From Saccharomonospora amisosensis (lineage in GTDB: Bacteria > Actinomycetota > Actinomycetes > Mycobacteriales > Pseudonocardiaceae): DNA of 64,000 bases. The DNA is taken from NCBI RefSeq assembly GCF_011761185.1, contig NZ_JAAOYM010000001.1:1302001-1366000 (forward strand), written 5' to 3'. The notes below the pieces were generated by a model. It did no database searches. It saw only the letters and a list, made by a program, of their open reading frames with translations, and was not told where the DNA came from. The position numbers were made by a program, and so were the translations under genes. Below are positions 54,198 through 63,881 of the stretch, piece by piece; position 1 is the stretch's first letter, and each line of letters starts with the position of its first letter.

Positions 54198-55805
54198 ATG
54201 CACGTGAGAATAAGAATTCGGCAGATCATCGCACTCGTGGGGGTGATTTTCGTCGTCGCCGCGTGCGGGGGTGGCCCGGCCGACACGAGTGCAGGGTCGG
54301 AAGGCCCACCGCAGCGGGGTGGCTCGCTTACCGTGCTGCTTTCGTCCGGTTTTGCCGGCTCCTGGCCCAGCGGTCTCGATCCGGCGACGAACACCACGGG
54401 TGGCGCGAACCTGAGCCACATGAATGCCATCTTCGGTGGCTTGTTCAAGCTCGTGGCGGACGATGACGGGAGCAACGCCCGTGTCGAGCCGGAGATGGCG
54501 CAAGGCTACGAGTTCGCCGACGGCGGAAAGACTCTCAAGGTCACCATTCGTGACGGCATCAAATTCAGTGACGGTACCCCGTACAACGCGGAGGCTGTGG
54601 CTTTCAACTGGAAGCGTGACCTCGAATCGACGTGCACGTGTGCGCCACGCTGGCCGCTGGCCGAGAACGGTGGAATCACCACTGAAGGCGACAACACGGT
54701 GGTGCTGAAGTTCACGCAGCCCTACGCCGCAGTGATCAACTCCATTGTGGTCTCGAACGCGAACTGGATTGCCTCTCCCACTGCGCTGAAGAAGATGGGC
54801 GAGGAGCAGTTCAAGATCAAGCCGGTTGGCGCGGGACCGTTCAAGGTTGTCAGCAACCGGCTGAGCTCTGAGCTGCGACTGACCCGGAATGAGAACTACT
54901 TCAAGGACGGGCAGCCGTACCTCGACGAGCTGATCATCAAGTCGGTAGGCGGTGACCAGCCCGCGTACCAGGCGATTCTCGCGGGACAGGCACATGTTTA
55001 CGAGGGCATGGTGACAACGCCACTCATCGAGCAGGCGAACGGCAATGCCCAAGTGACGGTGACTCAGCAGCCTGCGACCTCGCCGTACCTGGTGCAGTTG
55101 AACACTTCGCGGGCGCCGTTCGACAACCAGAAGGCACGCGAAGCGATCTATTACGCGACCAACGCGGAGGCCATCAGTAAGGGCCTGTTCAAGGGCGCCT
55201 ACCCCGCGGCCCAGACGTTCACCGGTCCCGGTGGCCTGTTCCACCAGGACACCATCCCCGGCTACCGCACGTACGACCCGGAGAAGGCCAAGCAGCTCGT
55301 CAAGGAACTTGGCGGGTTGACGGTGAACCTCGGCACGATCAAGCAGTACGTGGCCGAGCAGGTCATGACGGCGCTGCAGAGTCAGTGGGAAGAGGTCGGC
55401 ATCAAGACCACGATCGAGTCGCACGAGCTGAACGCTCTGATCGGAAACTTCAACTCCGGCAAGTGGGAGGCGATGTTGCAGACGGCAGGGGCGTGGGATC
55501 CGGCCGCGGGCGTGGGCGTGAGCTTCCGGTTCGACTCGGAGGCACCGTTCAGCGGTGTCCACGACAAGGACCTGGACAAGCTGCTCGACGATGCTGCGGC
55601 CACGATCGAACCGGAGCAGCGCGGTGAACTCTATGCCGAGGCGGGCAAGTTGATCAGTGATAAGGCGTACGCGCCCTACATTCTGGCCTTCGCGCCCGCG
55701 AACATCGCGGCGAAGGGTGTGCACGGTCCCGGCGTCGACACCAAGATCCCACCGGTTCTCGTCAACACCGGAATCCTGTGGGACGGGGTGTGGATGAGCA
55801 AGTGA
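54198..55805 (+). CDS. ABC transporter substrate-binding lipoprotein (family 5)
   Basis: The 535-residue lipoprotein has a signal peptide with lipobox AAC and acylated C23, followed by the SBP_bac_5 layout used by peptide, nickel and opine importers. It should capture the solute outside the membrane and deliver it to the two permeases encoded next. The stop overlaps the next GTG (GTGA). The ligand is unknown; the neighbouring catabolic genes suggest an organic acid or related compound. Confidence 0.92.
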   Translation: MHVRIRIRQIIALVGVIFVVAACGGGPADTSAGSEGPPQRGGSLTVLLSSGFAGSWPSGLDPATNTTGGANLSHMNAIFGGLFKLVADDDGSNARVEPEMAQGYEFADGGKTLKVTIRDGIKFSDGTPYNAEAVAFNWKRDLESTCTCAPRWPLAENGGITTEGDNTVVLKFTQPYAAVINSIVVSNANWIASPTALKKMGEEQFKIKPVGAGPFKVVSNRLSSELRLTRNENYFKDGQPYLDELIIKSVGGDQPAYQAILAGQAHVYEGMVTTPLIEQANGNAQVTVTQQPATSPYLVQLNTSRAPFDNQKAREAIYYATNAEAISKGLFKGAYPAAQTFTGPGGLFHQDTIPGYRTYDPEKAKQLVKELGGLTVNLGTIKQYVAEQVMTALQSQWEEVGIKTTIESHELNALIGNFNSGKWEAMLQTAGAWDPAAGVGVSFRFDSEAPFSGVHDKDLDKLLDDAAATIEPEQRGELYAEAGKLISDKAYAPYILAFAPANIAAKGVHGPGVDTKIPPVLVNTGILWDGVWMSK

Positions 55806-56833
55806 CCATCACGGAACCGGTCACAGACGACGCCCGGGAAGCCGCCCCGGGCGTCGTCGCCCGCCTCGCGCACTCACCGAGCCTGCGGCTGATCGTTCGA
55901 CGGCTGCTCGCGGCCGTTCCGATCGTGCTCGGTGTCAGCATTCTGACGTTCATCGTGCTCAGCCTCATCCCCGGCGACGCCGCGCAGTTGCTGCTCGGGC
56001 CGGAAGCCACGCCTGAGCAGATCGCCACGCTGAACAGGCAGATGGGGCTCGACCAGCCTCCCGTGCAGCGCTACCTGGACTGGCTGGGTGGTGCGGTCAC
56101 CGGGGACCTGGGCAACTCCTTGGTAAGTGGGCAACCGGTGACCAGTGAGCTGGGTGCTCGGTTCGCCGTCACCGGTGAGCTTGTGGGGCTGGCGTTCGTG
56201 ATCTCGCTCGGGCTCGCGGTGCCGGTCGCACTGCTCGCGGCGTACAAGCCGAACCGGTTGTTCGACCGCATCAGTATGTTCGTCAGCATCACCGGGCTCG
56301 CCGTGGCGAACTACGTGATCGCACTGCTGCTGGTGTTGTTGTTCGCGGTGCAGTTCGCGTTCTTCCCGGCCATCGGGTTCGTGCCCATCAGCCAGGGCTT
56401 GGGTGAGAACTTGCGGGCGATGCTGTTGCCCGCCGTGTCGATCGCGTTCCCACTGTTCTGCTTCTACACCCGTTTCCTGCGTGGTGATCTGGTCGACCAG
56501 TTGCAGGGTGAGGACTACATCATCACCGCGAGGGCGAAGGGCATCGGGCCGTGGCAGGTCCTGCTGCGGCACGCGTTCCGCAACTCTTCCTTCGGCCTGC
56601 TCACGGTGGTCGGCCTGAACCTGGGCACCCTGATTGGCGCCACCGTGATCATCGAGCAGATCTTCGCGCTGCCCGGCATCGGTCAGTTGCTGCTGCAGGC
56701 CATCAACACCCGTGACTTCGTGGTAGTGCAGGCCTGCGTGGTGGTGTTCGCAGTGGTTGCGGTGCTGGCAAACCTGTTGACAGACCTGCTCTACGCCGTG
56801 CTCGACCCGAGGATCCGCTATGGCAATAGTTGA
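55802..56833 (+). CDS. ABC transporter permease, DppB/OppB type
   Basis: The 343-residue permease has an N-terminal helix (VPIVLGVSILTFIVLSLIPGD), the family motif in ARAKGIGPWQVLLRHAFRNS (EAA loop) and about six membrane helices. It forms the channel with the next gene product. The GTG start overlaps the SBP stop; the open frame begins at 55778, but that part is SBP shadow. It overlaps the following gene by 14 bases. Confidence 0.92.
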   Translation: MTITEPVTDDAREAAPGVVARLAHSPSLRLIVRRLLAAVPIVLGVSILTFIVLSLIPGDAAQLLLGPEATPEQIATLNRQMGLDQPPVQRYLDWLGGAVTGDLGNSLVSGQPVTSELGARFAVTGELVGLAFVISLGLAVPVALLAAYKPNRLFDRISMFVSITGLAVANYVIALLLVLLFAVQFAFFPAIGFVPISQGLGENLRAMLLPAVSIAFPLFCFYTRFLRGDLVDQLQGEDYIITARAKGIGPWQVLLRHAFRNSSFGLLTVVGLNLGTLIGATVIIEQIFALPGIGQLLLQAINTRDFVVVQACVVVFAVVAVLANLLTDLLYAVLDPRIRYGNS

Positions 56834-57695
56834 GGCATCGGCTTCTTCCGCACTGCTCGCCGAGACCGGACAGAGCCGGCTGCGGGGCTGGCTGCGTCAC
56901 CTGGAACTCGCCTTCCCCGTCGGCCTGCTCGTCATCATCATCGGTGGGTGCTTCCTGTGGCCGGTGATCGGGTCGGTTCCGGACCCCGTGGGCGGGAACG
57001 TGCTGGAGTCGAACCTGCCCGCGTTCTCACAAGGGCATCTACTCGGCACCGACCCCAACGGCAACGACGTGTGGTCGCGCATCCTTTACGGTGGCCGGTC
57101 TTCTTTGGTCGTCGGTGTCGCGGTGAACGTGCTGGGGTTGTTGGTAGGTGGCACGTTGGGTGCGGTCAGCGCCCACGTTGGTGGCGTGCTCGATGCGATC
57201 ATCATGCGCGTGCTCGACGTGTTGATCGCGTTCCCTTCGCTGGTGCTGACGCTGGCCGTGGCGCAAAGCCTCGGGCCCAGTCAGACCAACACGATCTTCG
57301 CGCTTGCGTTCTTCTCGGTGCCTGCGTTCGCCAGGGTGGCTCGTGCCGCGACCTTGCGGCTGCGGGAGCAGCCGTTCATGACCGCCGCGAGACTGTCAGG
57401 CACCAGTGGCTGGCGGATGTTGTTCCGCCACATCGCACCCAACATCATCCCGCAACTGGTGACGTTCGCGATGCTCGGTATGGGCATCATCATCGTGATC
57501 GAGGGCGCGTTGAGCTTCCTCGGTCTCGGCATCCCCCCACCGGCACCGAGCTGGGGGAACATGATCTCCCAGGGGCAGCAGGCCCTGTCGGCCACGCCGA
57601 TGCTGGTCGTATGGCCATCGGTGGTGCTGTTCCTCACGGTGCTGGCGTTCAACCTGCTCGGTGAGACCCTGCGTGCCCGTTGGAGCGGCCGATGA
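56820..57695 (+). CDS. ABC transporter permease, DppC/OppC type
   Basis: The 291-residue permease has an N-terminal membrane helix, the oligopeptide-permease-C segment LLGTDPNGNDVWSRILYGGR and the EAA loop in AARLSGTSGWRMLFRHIAPN. Partner of DppB. The stop overlaps the start of the ATPase gene (ATGA). Confidence 0.92.
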   Translation: MAIVEASASSALLAETGQSRLRGWLRHLELAFPVGLLVIIIGGCFLWPVIGSVPDPVGGNVLESNLPAFSQGHLLGTDPNGNDVWSRILYGGRSSLVVGVAVNVLGLLVGGTLGAVSAHVGGVLDAIIMRVLDVLIAFPSLVLTLAVAQSLGPSQTNTIFALAFFSVPAFARVARAATLRLREQPFMTAARLSGTSGWRMLFRHIAPNIIPQLVTFAMLGMGIIIVIEGALSFLGLGIPPPAPSWGNMISQGQQALSATPMLVVWPSVVLFLTVLAFNLLGETLRARWSGR

Positions 57696-58729
57696 GTATC
57701 GAGGAGATCAGCGACGCCGCGGCGGCGGCCGCGCCCGCCTACGGTGGGGCGGAGCCCCTGCTGGAGGTGGAGGACCTGCGGGTGCGGTTCACCGGCAGGG
57801 GCAGGCGGGTCAACGCGGTGAACGGCCTCAGCTACCGGCTGCACGAAGGCAGGATGCTCGCCATCATCGGGGAGTCGGGCTCCGGTAAGAGTGTCAGCTC
57901 ACGTGCGTTGATGGGACTGCTGCCGCCGACGGCTCGGATCAGCGGCTCAGCCCGCTTCCAGGGCACGGAGTTGTTGAACCTGTCGGAACGGGAGATGCGC
58001 AGGCACCGCGGTGCCGACATCGCCATGGTGTTCCAGGACCCGGCCCGCTCGCTGAACCCGACGATGCGGGTCGGTGTGCAGATCACCGAGGCAGTGCGCG
58101 CGCACAGTGACATGGACAAGCGGGCCGCCTACGAGCGGGCGATGGAACTACTGCAGCTTGTGCGGTTGCCCGCGCCGCAGCGGCGCTTCCACGAGTACCC
58201 GCATCAGCTTTCCGGCGGTATGCGACAGCGCGTGATGATCGCTATCGCGTTGGCCGCGGACCCGAGGCTGCTCATCGCGGACGAGGCGACCACCGCACTG
58301 GACGTCACCACACAGGCACAGATCATGGAGCTGCTGCTGGAACTACAGGAGCGGCTGGGAATGGCGATCATCATGATCAGCCACGACCTGGGCCTTGCGG
58401 CCAGCTACGCGCACGATGTGATCGTTATGTATGCGGGAAGGGCTGTGGAGTACGCGCCTGCGACCACGCTGTTCTCCCATGTGCGTATGCCTTACACCAA
58501 GGCGCTGCTTGGCGCGATACCCAGACTGGAGCGGCAGCCGCACGCGCTGCTGCCGGTCACGCCGGGTCAGCCGCCCGATCTGACCGCGCTGCCGCCCGGC
58601 TGCCCGTTCGAGCCTCGTTGTTCGAGGGCGCAGGAAGACTGCCAGCAGGAGGCGCCCGCCTTCACCGAACACGAGCCAGGCCACTGGTGGGCGTGCTGGC
58701 ACCCTTGTGAGGACGGTGAAACCGAGTGA
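57692..58729 (+). CDS. ABC transporter ATP-binding protein, DppD/OppD type
   Basis: The 345-residue ATPase has Walker A GESGSGKS at 60-67, signature LSGGMRQR, Walker B LLIADEATTALD and the family C-terminal cysteine-rich domain (CPFEPRCSRAQEDC). It powers uptake with the second ATPase. The true start is the ATG at 57692; an ORF from 57680 is just upstream shadow. Confidence 0.92.
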   Translation: MSIEEISDAAAAAAPAYGGAEPLLEVEDLRVRFTGRGRRVNAVNGLSYRLHEGRMLAIIGESGSGKSVSSRALMGLLPPTARISGSARFQGTELLNLSEREMRRHRGADIAMVFQDPARSLNPTMRVGVQITEAVRAHSDMDKRAAYERAMELLQLVRLPAPQRRFHEYPHQLSGGMRQRVMIAIALAADPRLLIADEATTALDVTTQAQIMELLLELQERLGMAIIMISHDLGLAASYAHDVIVMYAGRAVEYAPATTLFSHVRMPYTKALLGAIPRLERQPHALLPVTPGQPPDLTALPPGCPFEPRCSRAQEDCQQEAPAFTEHEPGHWWACWHPCEDGETE

Positions 58730-59712
58730 CCACAGTGGAGGAACCACTACTGCGGGCGCGCAACATCGTGCAGGAGTTCACGGTGCGAGGCCGCGGTGGG
58801 GTCAAGGGTGGCGTGGTGCACGCCGTTTCCGACGTGTCCTTCGACATCCATTCCGGGGAAACCCTCGGGGTGGTCGGCGAGACCGGATCGGGAAAGTCCA
58901 CCCTGGCGCGCTCGATCATCCAGGCGCCGCGGCCGAAGTCGGGCGAGGTGCACTTCAAGGGCACCGATCTGATGCACGCCAAGCGCAACGGCATCGCCGA
59001 AGCCCGGCGGCACATGCAGATGGTGTTCCAGGACCCGTTCGGCTCGCTCAACCCGCGTTGGCGGGTATCGGACATCGTCGCCGAGCCACTGGTCGGCTAC
59101 GGCGTGGGAAACGGGACCGAGCGCGCCCGCCGCGTGCGTGAACTGCTCGATCTGGTCGGCCTCAACCCCGACACCTATGGCAAGCGCAGGCCGCACGAGC
59201 TGTCCGGTGGGCAGTGTCAGCGAGTCGCGATCGCGAGGGCCATCGCGCTGGACCCGGCGCTCATCGTGTGCGACGAGGCGGTGTCCTCGCTGGATGTGCT
59301 CATCCAGGCACAGGTACTGAACCTGTTCGAGCAACTGCGGAGCGAGCTCAACCTGTCCTACCTGTTCATCTCTCACGACTTGGCGCTGGTCAAACAGGTC
59401 AGCGACCGGGTCGCGGTGATGCACCTGGGCCAGCTGTGCGAGATCGGTCCCGCGGAGACGCTGTATCGGGCGCCGCTGCACCCGTACACGGTGGCGTTGC
59501 TGGCTTCCATACCCGAACTCGACCCGAGCACGGCGCGGCAGCGCAAGGCGTTGAGCATCAAGGGTGAACCGCCGTCACCGATCTCCCCGCCCAGTGGGTG
59601 CCGCTTCCGTACTCGCTGCCCGCGTGCCGTGCAGCGGTGCGCCGACGAGGCTCCGGTGTTGCGCGAGTTGACTCCGGGGCACAGCGTGGCCTGCCATTTC
59701 CCGGAGCAGTAG
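58726..59712 (+). CDS. ABC transporter ATP-binding protein, DppF/OppF type
   Basis: The 328-residue ATPase has Walker A GETGSGKS at 51-58, signature LSGGQCQR, Walker B LIVCDEAVSSLD and the same C-terminal cysteine cluster (CRFRTRCPRAVQRC). The GTG start overlaps the preceding stop (GTGA). It is the last gene of the importer operon and is followed by a strong terminator. Confidence 0.92.
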   Translation: MTTVEEPLLRARNIVQEFTVRGRGGVKGGVVHAVSDVSFDIHSGETLGVVGETGSGKSTLARSIIQAPRPKSGEVHFKGTDLMHAKRNGIAEARRHMQMVFQDPFGSLNPRWRVSDIVAEPLVGYGVGNGTERARRVRELLDLVGLNPDTYGKRRPHELSGGQCQRVAIARAIALDPALIVCDEAVSSLDVLIQAQVLNLFEQLRSELNLSYLFISHDLALVKQVSDRVAVMHLGQLCEIGPAETLYRAPLHPYTVALLASIPELDPSTARQRKALSIKGEPPSPISPPSGCRFRTRCPRAVQRCADEAPVLRELTPGHSVACHFPEQ

Positions 59713-59722
59713 CCACTGGCCG

Positions 59723-59755
59723 ACCGCGAGCCCCCAAGCGATGGGGGCTCGCGGT
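59723..59755 (+). terminator. Rho-independent terminator of the ABC operon
   Basis: ACCGCGAGCCCCC pairs with its perfect reverse complement around a 7-base loop and is followed by TTT. It begins 10 bases after the stop of the second ATPase gene. Confidence 0.9.
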
Positions 59756-59841
59756 TTTCCGTGCGGTGGAAGACTCGTGGCGCTGCTCGCTGCCCGAAAA
59801 CTACCGTCTGTGCAGGCAGGTCCAACGAAGGAGTTGTCGCC

Positions 59842-60393
59842 ATGTTCGATGCCATGATCGACCCGACCGCGACGCCGACCGAGCGCAGGAGGGCCACCCC
59901 GCTGGCCGCACGGCCACGGAGCCTCGCGGGCCGCACCGTGGGGTTGCTCGCCAACACCAAGACCAACGCCGAGGCCATGCTCGACGCGGTCGGTTCGCTG
60001 TTGAACGAGCGGCAGGGCGTCGCGGGATTGGTGCGGCGTAAGAAGCTCAGCATCACCGACCCGGTGCCTGGCGACATACTCGCCGACCTCACCGAGCAGT
60101 GCGACGTGGTGGTGGTCGGCGTCGGTGACTGCGGTTCCTGCAGCGCTTCCGCGATCGCCGACGGGCTTGCCGTCGAGAACGCCGGAATCCCCGCGGTGGT
60201 CATCTGCACGGAGGCCTTCGTCGCGAGCGCCGATGCGATGGCCGACCTGCAGGGCAGCCCCGGCTACCGCTACGTGCGCATTCCGCACCCGCTGGCGCTG
60301 CTCGACGAGGCGGGGGTCGCCGAGCGCGCCGAGCAGGTCCTCGACGACATCGTCGACGTGCTGACCGCGGACACCGCCACGGTCGCCGCATGA
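59842..60393 (+). CDS. UGSC family protein (cysteine form)
   Basis: The 183-residue protein has the UGSC motif region VVVGVGDCGSCSASA with C97 and C100, where family members often carry selenocysteine. No in-frame TGA or SECIS is needed here because cysteine is used. The family is a thiol/selenol redox group found in catabolic operons. The ATG at 59842 has AAGGAG 8 bases upstream. It is coupled to the next gene (ATGA). Confidence 0.8.
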   Translation: MFDAMIDPTATPTERRRATPLAARPRSLAGRTVGLLANTKTNAEAMLDAVGSLLNERQGVAGLVRRKKLSITDPVPGDILADLTEQCDVVVVGVGDCGSCSASAIADGLAVENAGIPAVVICTEAFVASADAMADLQGSPGYRYVRIPHPLALLDEAGVAERAEQVLDDIVDVLTADTATVAA

Positions 60394-61433
60394 CAGCCAC
60401 CGGCGAGGAGGAACTGCTCGACTACACCAGAGGCGCCATCGAGCACGCCTATGCGCGGGGCTGGACCGACGGGCTGCCCGTCGTGCCGGTTACCGCGTCG
60501 ATGGTCGAGGAGTTCCTCGCGCATACCCCCCGCGCCCGAGACGAGGTGATCACGGCTCTGCCGCACCTGAAGCGGGAGTGCACGGTCGAGCAGGCCGCCG
60601 TCAACGCCGCGCTCGCCGGGTGCAGGCCGGAGTACCTGCCTGTCGTGCTTGCCGCGTGGGACGCGCTCGGCCAGGACCGGGTGTCGGGCGCGGCGTGGCA
60701 GAGCACGAGCGGGCCAGCCCCGCTGCTCGTCGTGAACGGCCCGATCCGCGAGGAGTTGGGCATCAACAGCAAGGGCGGGGTGTTCGGGCCGGGCTTTCGG
60801 GCTAACGCCACGATCGCCCGCGCGGTGGGACTGATCGTGCGCAATGTGCTAGGCGTCCGGCCGCAGGAACTCGAGCAGGCGACCCAGGGCGTGCCGGGCA
60901 GGTGGTCACTGTGTATCGGGGAGAACGAGGAGGACAGCCCCTGGGAGCCGCTGTCGGTCGAACTCGGCCAACCCGAGGGCACGGACACGGTCACCGCGCT
61001 GCTGTTGCGGACCTGCGAGTTCGTGGACAACAGGCACACCACCGACGCCGAGCGCGTGCTGTGGGACCTTGCCGACACGATCTGGCGCACCGGGGCGGCG
61101 ATCGGCAGGCATTCCTCGGCGGGCCTGGTGCTGAGCGTGGAGCACGCGCAGCAACTCGCCGACGCCGGGTTCTCCAAGGCGGATGTGCAGCGGTGGCTTT
61201 ACGAGCATTGCGTACGCAGCCACGCCGACCTCGAGCGAGCGGGCAAGGGGCTCGGCGGCCAGGAGGGTCCCGGCATCGATGAGTACGGGCTGCACATGCT
61301 GCCATCGCCGGAACAGTTGCTGGTGATGGTCGCCGGAGCTCGTAACGCCGCGATCTCCATGGTCGTGCGGCCGTTCGGGTTCGCGGGTTGGTCCCGCACG
61401 GCACATCCCATCCAGCGAGTCGTGCCGGGCTGA
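60390..61433 (+). CDS. UGSC-associated partner protein
   Basis: The 347-residue protein has a WTDGLPVVPVT motif near the N-terminus, GVFGPGFRANATIARAVGLI in the middle, and two conserved cysteines in other segments. It resembles the larger partner domain that is fused to or encoded beside UGSC proteins. The function is unknown; the pair may form a two-subunit reductase or hydrolase. It is translationally coupled to the UGSC gene. Confidence 0.65.
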   Translation: MTATGEEELLDYTRGAIEHAYARGWTDGLPVVPVTASMVEEFLAHTPRARDEVITALPHLKRECTVEQAAVNAALAGCRPEYLPVVLAAWDALGQDRVSGAAWQSTSGPAPLLVVNGPIREELGINSKGGVFGPGFRANATIARAVGLIVRNVLGVRPQELEQATQGVPGRWSLCIGENEEDSPWEPLSVELGQPEGTDTVTALLLRTCEFVDNRHTTDAERVLWDLADTIWRTGAAIGRHSSAGLVLSVEHAQQLADAGFSKADVQRWLYEHCVRSHADLERAGKGLGGQEGPGIDEYGLHMLPSPEQLLVMVAGARNAAISMVVRPFGFAGWSRTAHPIQRVVPG

Positions 61434-61436
61434 GCG

Positions 61437-62204
61437 ATGCGGGAATCGCCGCTTCGCCGCGCACTACGGGTGTTCGAGGCCTTCACGGTCGATCACCTGG
61501 AACTCAACCTGACCGAGATCGCCAGGCGCAGCGGGCTACCGATCTCCACAACGCACCGGCTCGTGGGCGAGTTGGTGCGGTGGGGTGCGCTGGAGCGCGG
61601 GCCCGGCGGATACCGCATCGGGCTACGACTGTGGGAGACGGCGGCACTGGCGCCGAGGGCACTCGGGCTGCGGGATGTCGCGTGGCCGTACCTGGAGGAC
61701 CTGTACCACGCGATCGGTGAGAACGTGCTGCTCGCCGTCCGGGACGGGATGGAGATCGTGTTCGTGGAGCGGCTGTCCGGTCCCGGCGCCGTTCCGGTGC
61801 TGACCACGCTCGGCAGGCGCAGATCGCTGCACGCAACCAGCGCCGGGCTGACGCTGCTCGCCCACGCGCCGACGCAGGTGCAGGAGACGGTGCTGTCCTC
61901 GTCGCTGCGCCGGTACACGCCCAGGACGGTGGTTGACCCGGTGCGGCTGCGGCACACACTCGCCGAGATCCGGCGCGCCGGATACGCCGTCTGCGACGGG
62001 CACATGACTTTGGATGCGCTGTCGGTTGCCGCGCCGATCGTGGACTCGACCGGGCTGGTCACCTCGGCGCTGTCGGTCGTGGTGAGCGCGGGTACCGACC
62101 ACCGCCGCCTCATCCCCGCTGTCGTGACGGCCGCTCGCGGGGTTTCCCGTGCACTCGGAGCACCCGGGGCTCGGCGGCACAGCCGTTCCGGTGTGGCCGG
62201 TTAG
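61437..62204 (+). CDS. IclR family transcriptional regulator
   Basis: The 255-residue protein has an N-terminal winged HTH (about 10-65, LNLTEIARRSGLPISTTHRL) and the IclR effector domain (about 80-240, LHATSAGLTLLAHAP, FVERLSGPG). It probably controls this catabolic cluster in response to a small acid. It begins 4 bases after the partner protein stop. Confidence 0.92.
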   Translation: MRESPLRRALRVFEAFTVDHLELNLTEIARRSGLPISTTHRLVGELVRWGALERGPGGYRIGLRLWETAALAPRALGLRDVAWPYLEDLYHAIGENVLLAVRDGMEIVFVERLSGPGAVPVLTTLGRRRSLHATSAGLTLLAHAPTQVQETVLSSSLRRYTPRTVVDPVRLRHTLAEIRRAGYAVCDGHMTLDALSVAAPIVDSTGLVTSALSVVVSAGTDHRRLIPAVVTAARGVSRALGAPGARRHSRSGVAG

Positions 62205-62217
62205 GAGGAGCTGTGAA

Positions 62218-62886
62218 ATGCGGGTGAGTGAGAAGGCCGCCACTGTGTTGCTTGTGGACGACCACGCGGTTGTCCGTCGAGGACTGACCGCCTATCTGGA
62301 CATGGTGAACGACATTACCGTCGTGGGGGAGGCCAAGGACGGGCGTGACGCGTTGCGGTATCTCGCCGAGTCGGCCGTGCGCCCCGACGTGGTGCTCATG
62401 GACCTGCTGATGCCGGGCATCGACGGCGTGGAGGCCACTTCCGTGATCGCGCGGGACTACCCGGGTGTGGCCGTGGTCGTGCTGACCAGTTTCGGGGAAG
62501 GCGAACGGGTGCGCGCCGCACTGGAGGCCGGCGCGAGCGGTTACCTGCTCAAGGACGCCGAACCTGAGGAGGTGGCCGATGCCGTGCGCGCCGCCATGCG
62601 TGGCGAGACCAGGCTGTCCGGCCGGGTGGCCAGGTGCCTGACCCGCGAGCTGTCCGCACCCGGTTCCGGGCTGGCAGCGCTCACCTCGCGGGAGCGGGAG
62701 ATCCTGAAGCTTGTCGCGCAAGGCTGCTCCAACCGCGAGATCGCGCAGCGGCTCACGATCAGCGAGCGCACCGCGCGCACCCATGTCAGCAACGTGCTGG
62801 CGAAGCTGCACCTTGCCTCGCGTACGCAGGCGGCGTTGCTCGCGATCCGGGAAGGCCTGGTGCCGCCGCCGGGAACCGTCGAATGA
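62218..62886 (+). CDS. Orphan NarL/LuxR-type response regulator
   Basis: The 222-residue protein has a receiver domain with D14/D15, phosphoacceptor D62 in VLMDLLMP, and the conserved lysine in YLLKDAEP. A C-terminal LuxR HTH follows (LTSREREILKLVAQGCSNRE). No histidine kinase is encoded nearby. The ATG at 62218 follows GGAGGAG; the longer frame from 62149 is IclR shadow. Confidence 0.9.
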   Translation: MRVSEKAATVLLVDDHAVVRRGLTAYLDMVNDITVVGEAKDGRDALRYLAESAVRPDVVLMDLLMPGIDGVEATSVIARDYPGVAVVVLTSFGEGERVRAALEAGASGYLLKDAEPEEVADAVRAAMRGETRLSGRVARCLTRELSAPGSGLAALTSREREILKLVAQGCSNREIAQRLTISERTARTHVSNVLAKLHLASRTQAALLAIREGLVPPPGTVE

Positions 62887-62948
62887 CGTAGCCGGTTTCG
62901 CGTCATTCGCGGGGAGCCTCGCTACTACGGCATTTCTAGATTGGCGGT

Positions 62949-63881
62949 GTGGAGATTTCCCTTGACGGCAAGGTCGCCGTGGTCACCGGAGCGGGCCCCA
63001 ATATCGGCAGCGGTATCGCACTGGCGCTGGCAAGGTACGGCGCCAAGGTCGCGTGCAACGACATCGACGCCGACGCCGCGAACAGAAGTGTCGAGCGGGT
63101 TGAGCGCAACGGTGGCACGGCGATCGCGATACCAGGTGACGTGACCGACGAGGAGCAGGTGAAGAGCTACCTCGACACGGTTGTGAACACCTTCGGCAAG
63201 ATCGACATTCTGGTGAACAACGCGGCGCTGCTCGGCGGGCGTGGGGTGCTGGACGAGAGTGCGGAGTTCTTCTCCAGGGCCGTCCAGGTGGCCGCGATGG
63301 GCAACTTCCTCAACACGAAGTACGTCGGCAGGCACATGGCCGAGCGGGGCATCCGGGGCTCGATCGTGGCGATCTCGTCGTCGAACGGCTGGTCCGGCAC
63401 TGCCGGGGTGATCGCGTACGCGTTCCACAAAGGTGGTGTCAACAACTTCGTGCGTGCCGCGGCGATGGACCTGGCGCCCTACGGGATTCGCGTCAACGGC
63501 TTCACACCCACCGCGCCCACTCCGGACAACCCCGACCTGATCGCGGAGCAGGGGCCGGGTGGGGTGCTGGACCGGCCCCGCGTCAAGGGACTGGGCGGGC
63601 CGACCGGTGACGAGCCGTGGCGCAGGCCTACCCGTTGGGACGGGCAGCGACCGCCGCTGGTGCCGATGGGCACCACCGGCACCCCGACCGACATCGGGCA
63701 CTGCGTGGCGTGGCTGTGCTCGGACTACGCGCGGCTGATCACCGGCTGCGACCTGGTGGTCGACGGTGGCGCGCGGGCGAAGAACTTCGCTTACTCCCCG
63801 GCCGCACCGGAGCACCTCGCGGGCCCGGTGCCGCTCATCCCGCTCGACATCACCGGCGAGATGGACCAGGAGAGCCGGTGA
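62949..63881 (+). CDS. Short-chain dehydrogenase/reductase (catabolic cluster)
   Basis: The 310-residue SDR has TGAGPNIGSG at 13-22, NNAA in place of NNAG, a catalytic serine in ISSSNG and YAFHK as the YxxxK pair, with a long insert before the C-terminal VVDGGARAKN. GTG start. The stop overlaps the next GTG (GTGA), so it is co-translated with the CoA-transferase. Confidence 0.85.
   Translation: MEISLDGKVAVVTGAGPNIGSGIALALARYGAKVACNDIDADAANRSVERVERNGGTAIAIPGDVTDEEQVKSYLDTVVNTFGKIDILVNNAALLGGRGVLDESAEFFSRAVQVAAMGNFLNTKYVGRHMAERGIRGSIVAISSSNGWSGTAGVIAYAFHKGGVNNFVRAAAMDLAPYGIRVNGFTPTAPTPDNPDLIAEQGPGGVLDRPRVKGLGGPTGDEPWRRPTRWDGQRPPLVPMGTTGTPTDIGHCVAWLCSDYARLITGCDLVVDGGARAKNFAYSPAAPEHLAGPVPLIPLDITGEMDQESR

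Noticed and set aside
59842-60393. Selenocysteine in the UGSC protein
   Set aside because: The position is a normal TGC cysteine codon and there is no in-frame TGA.
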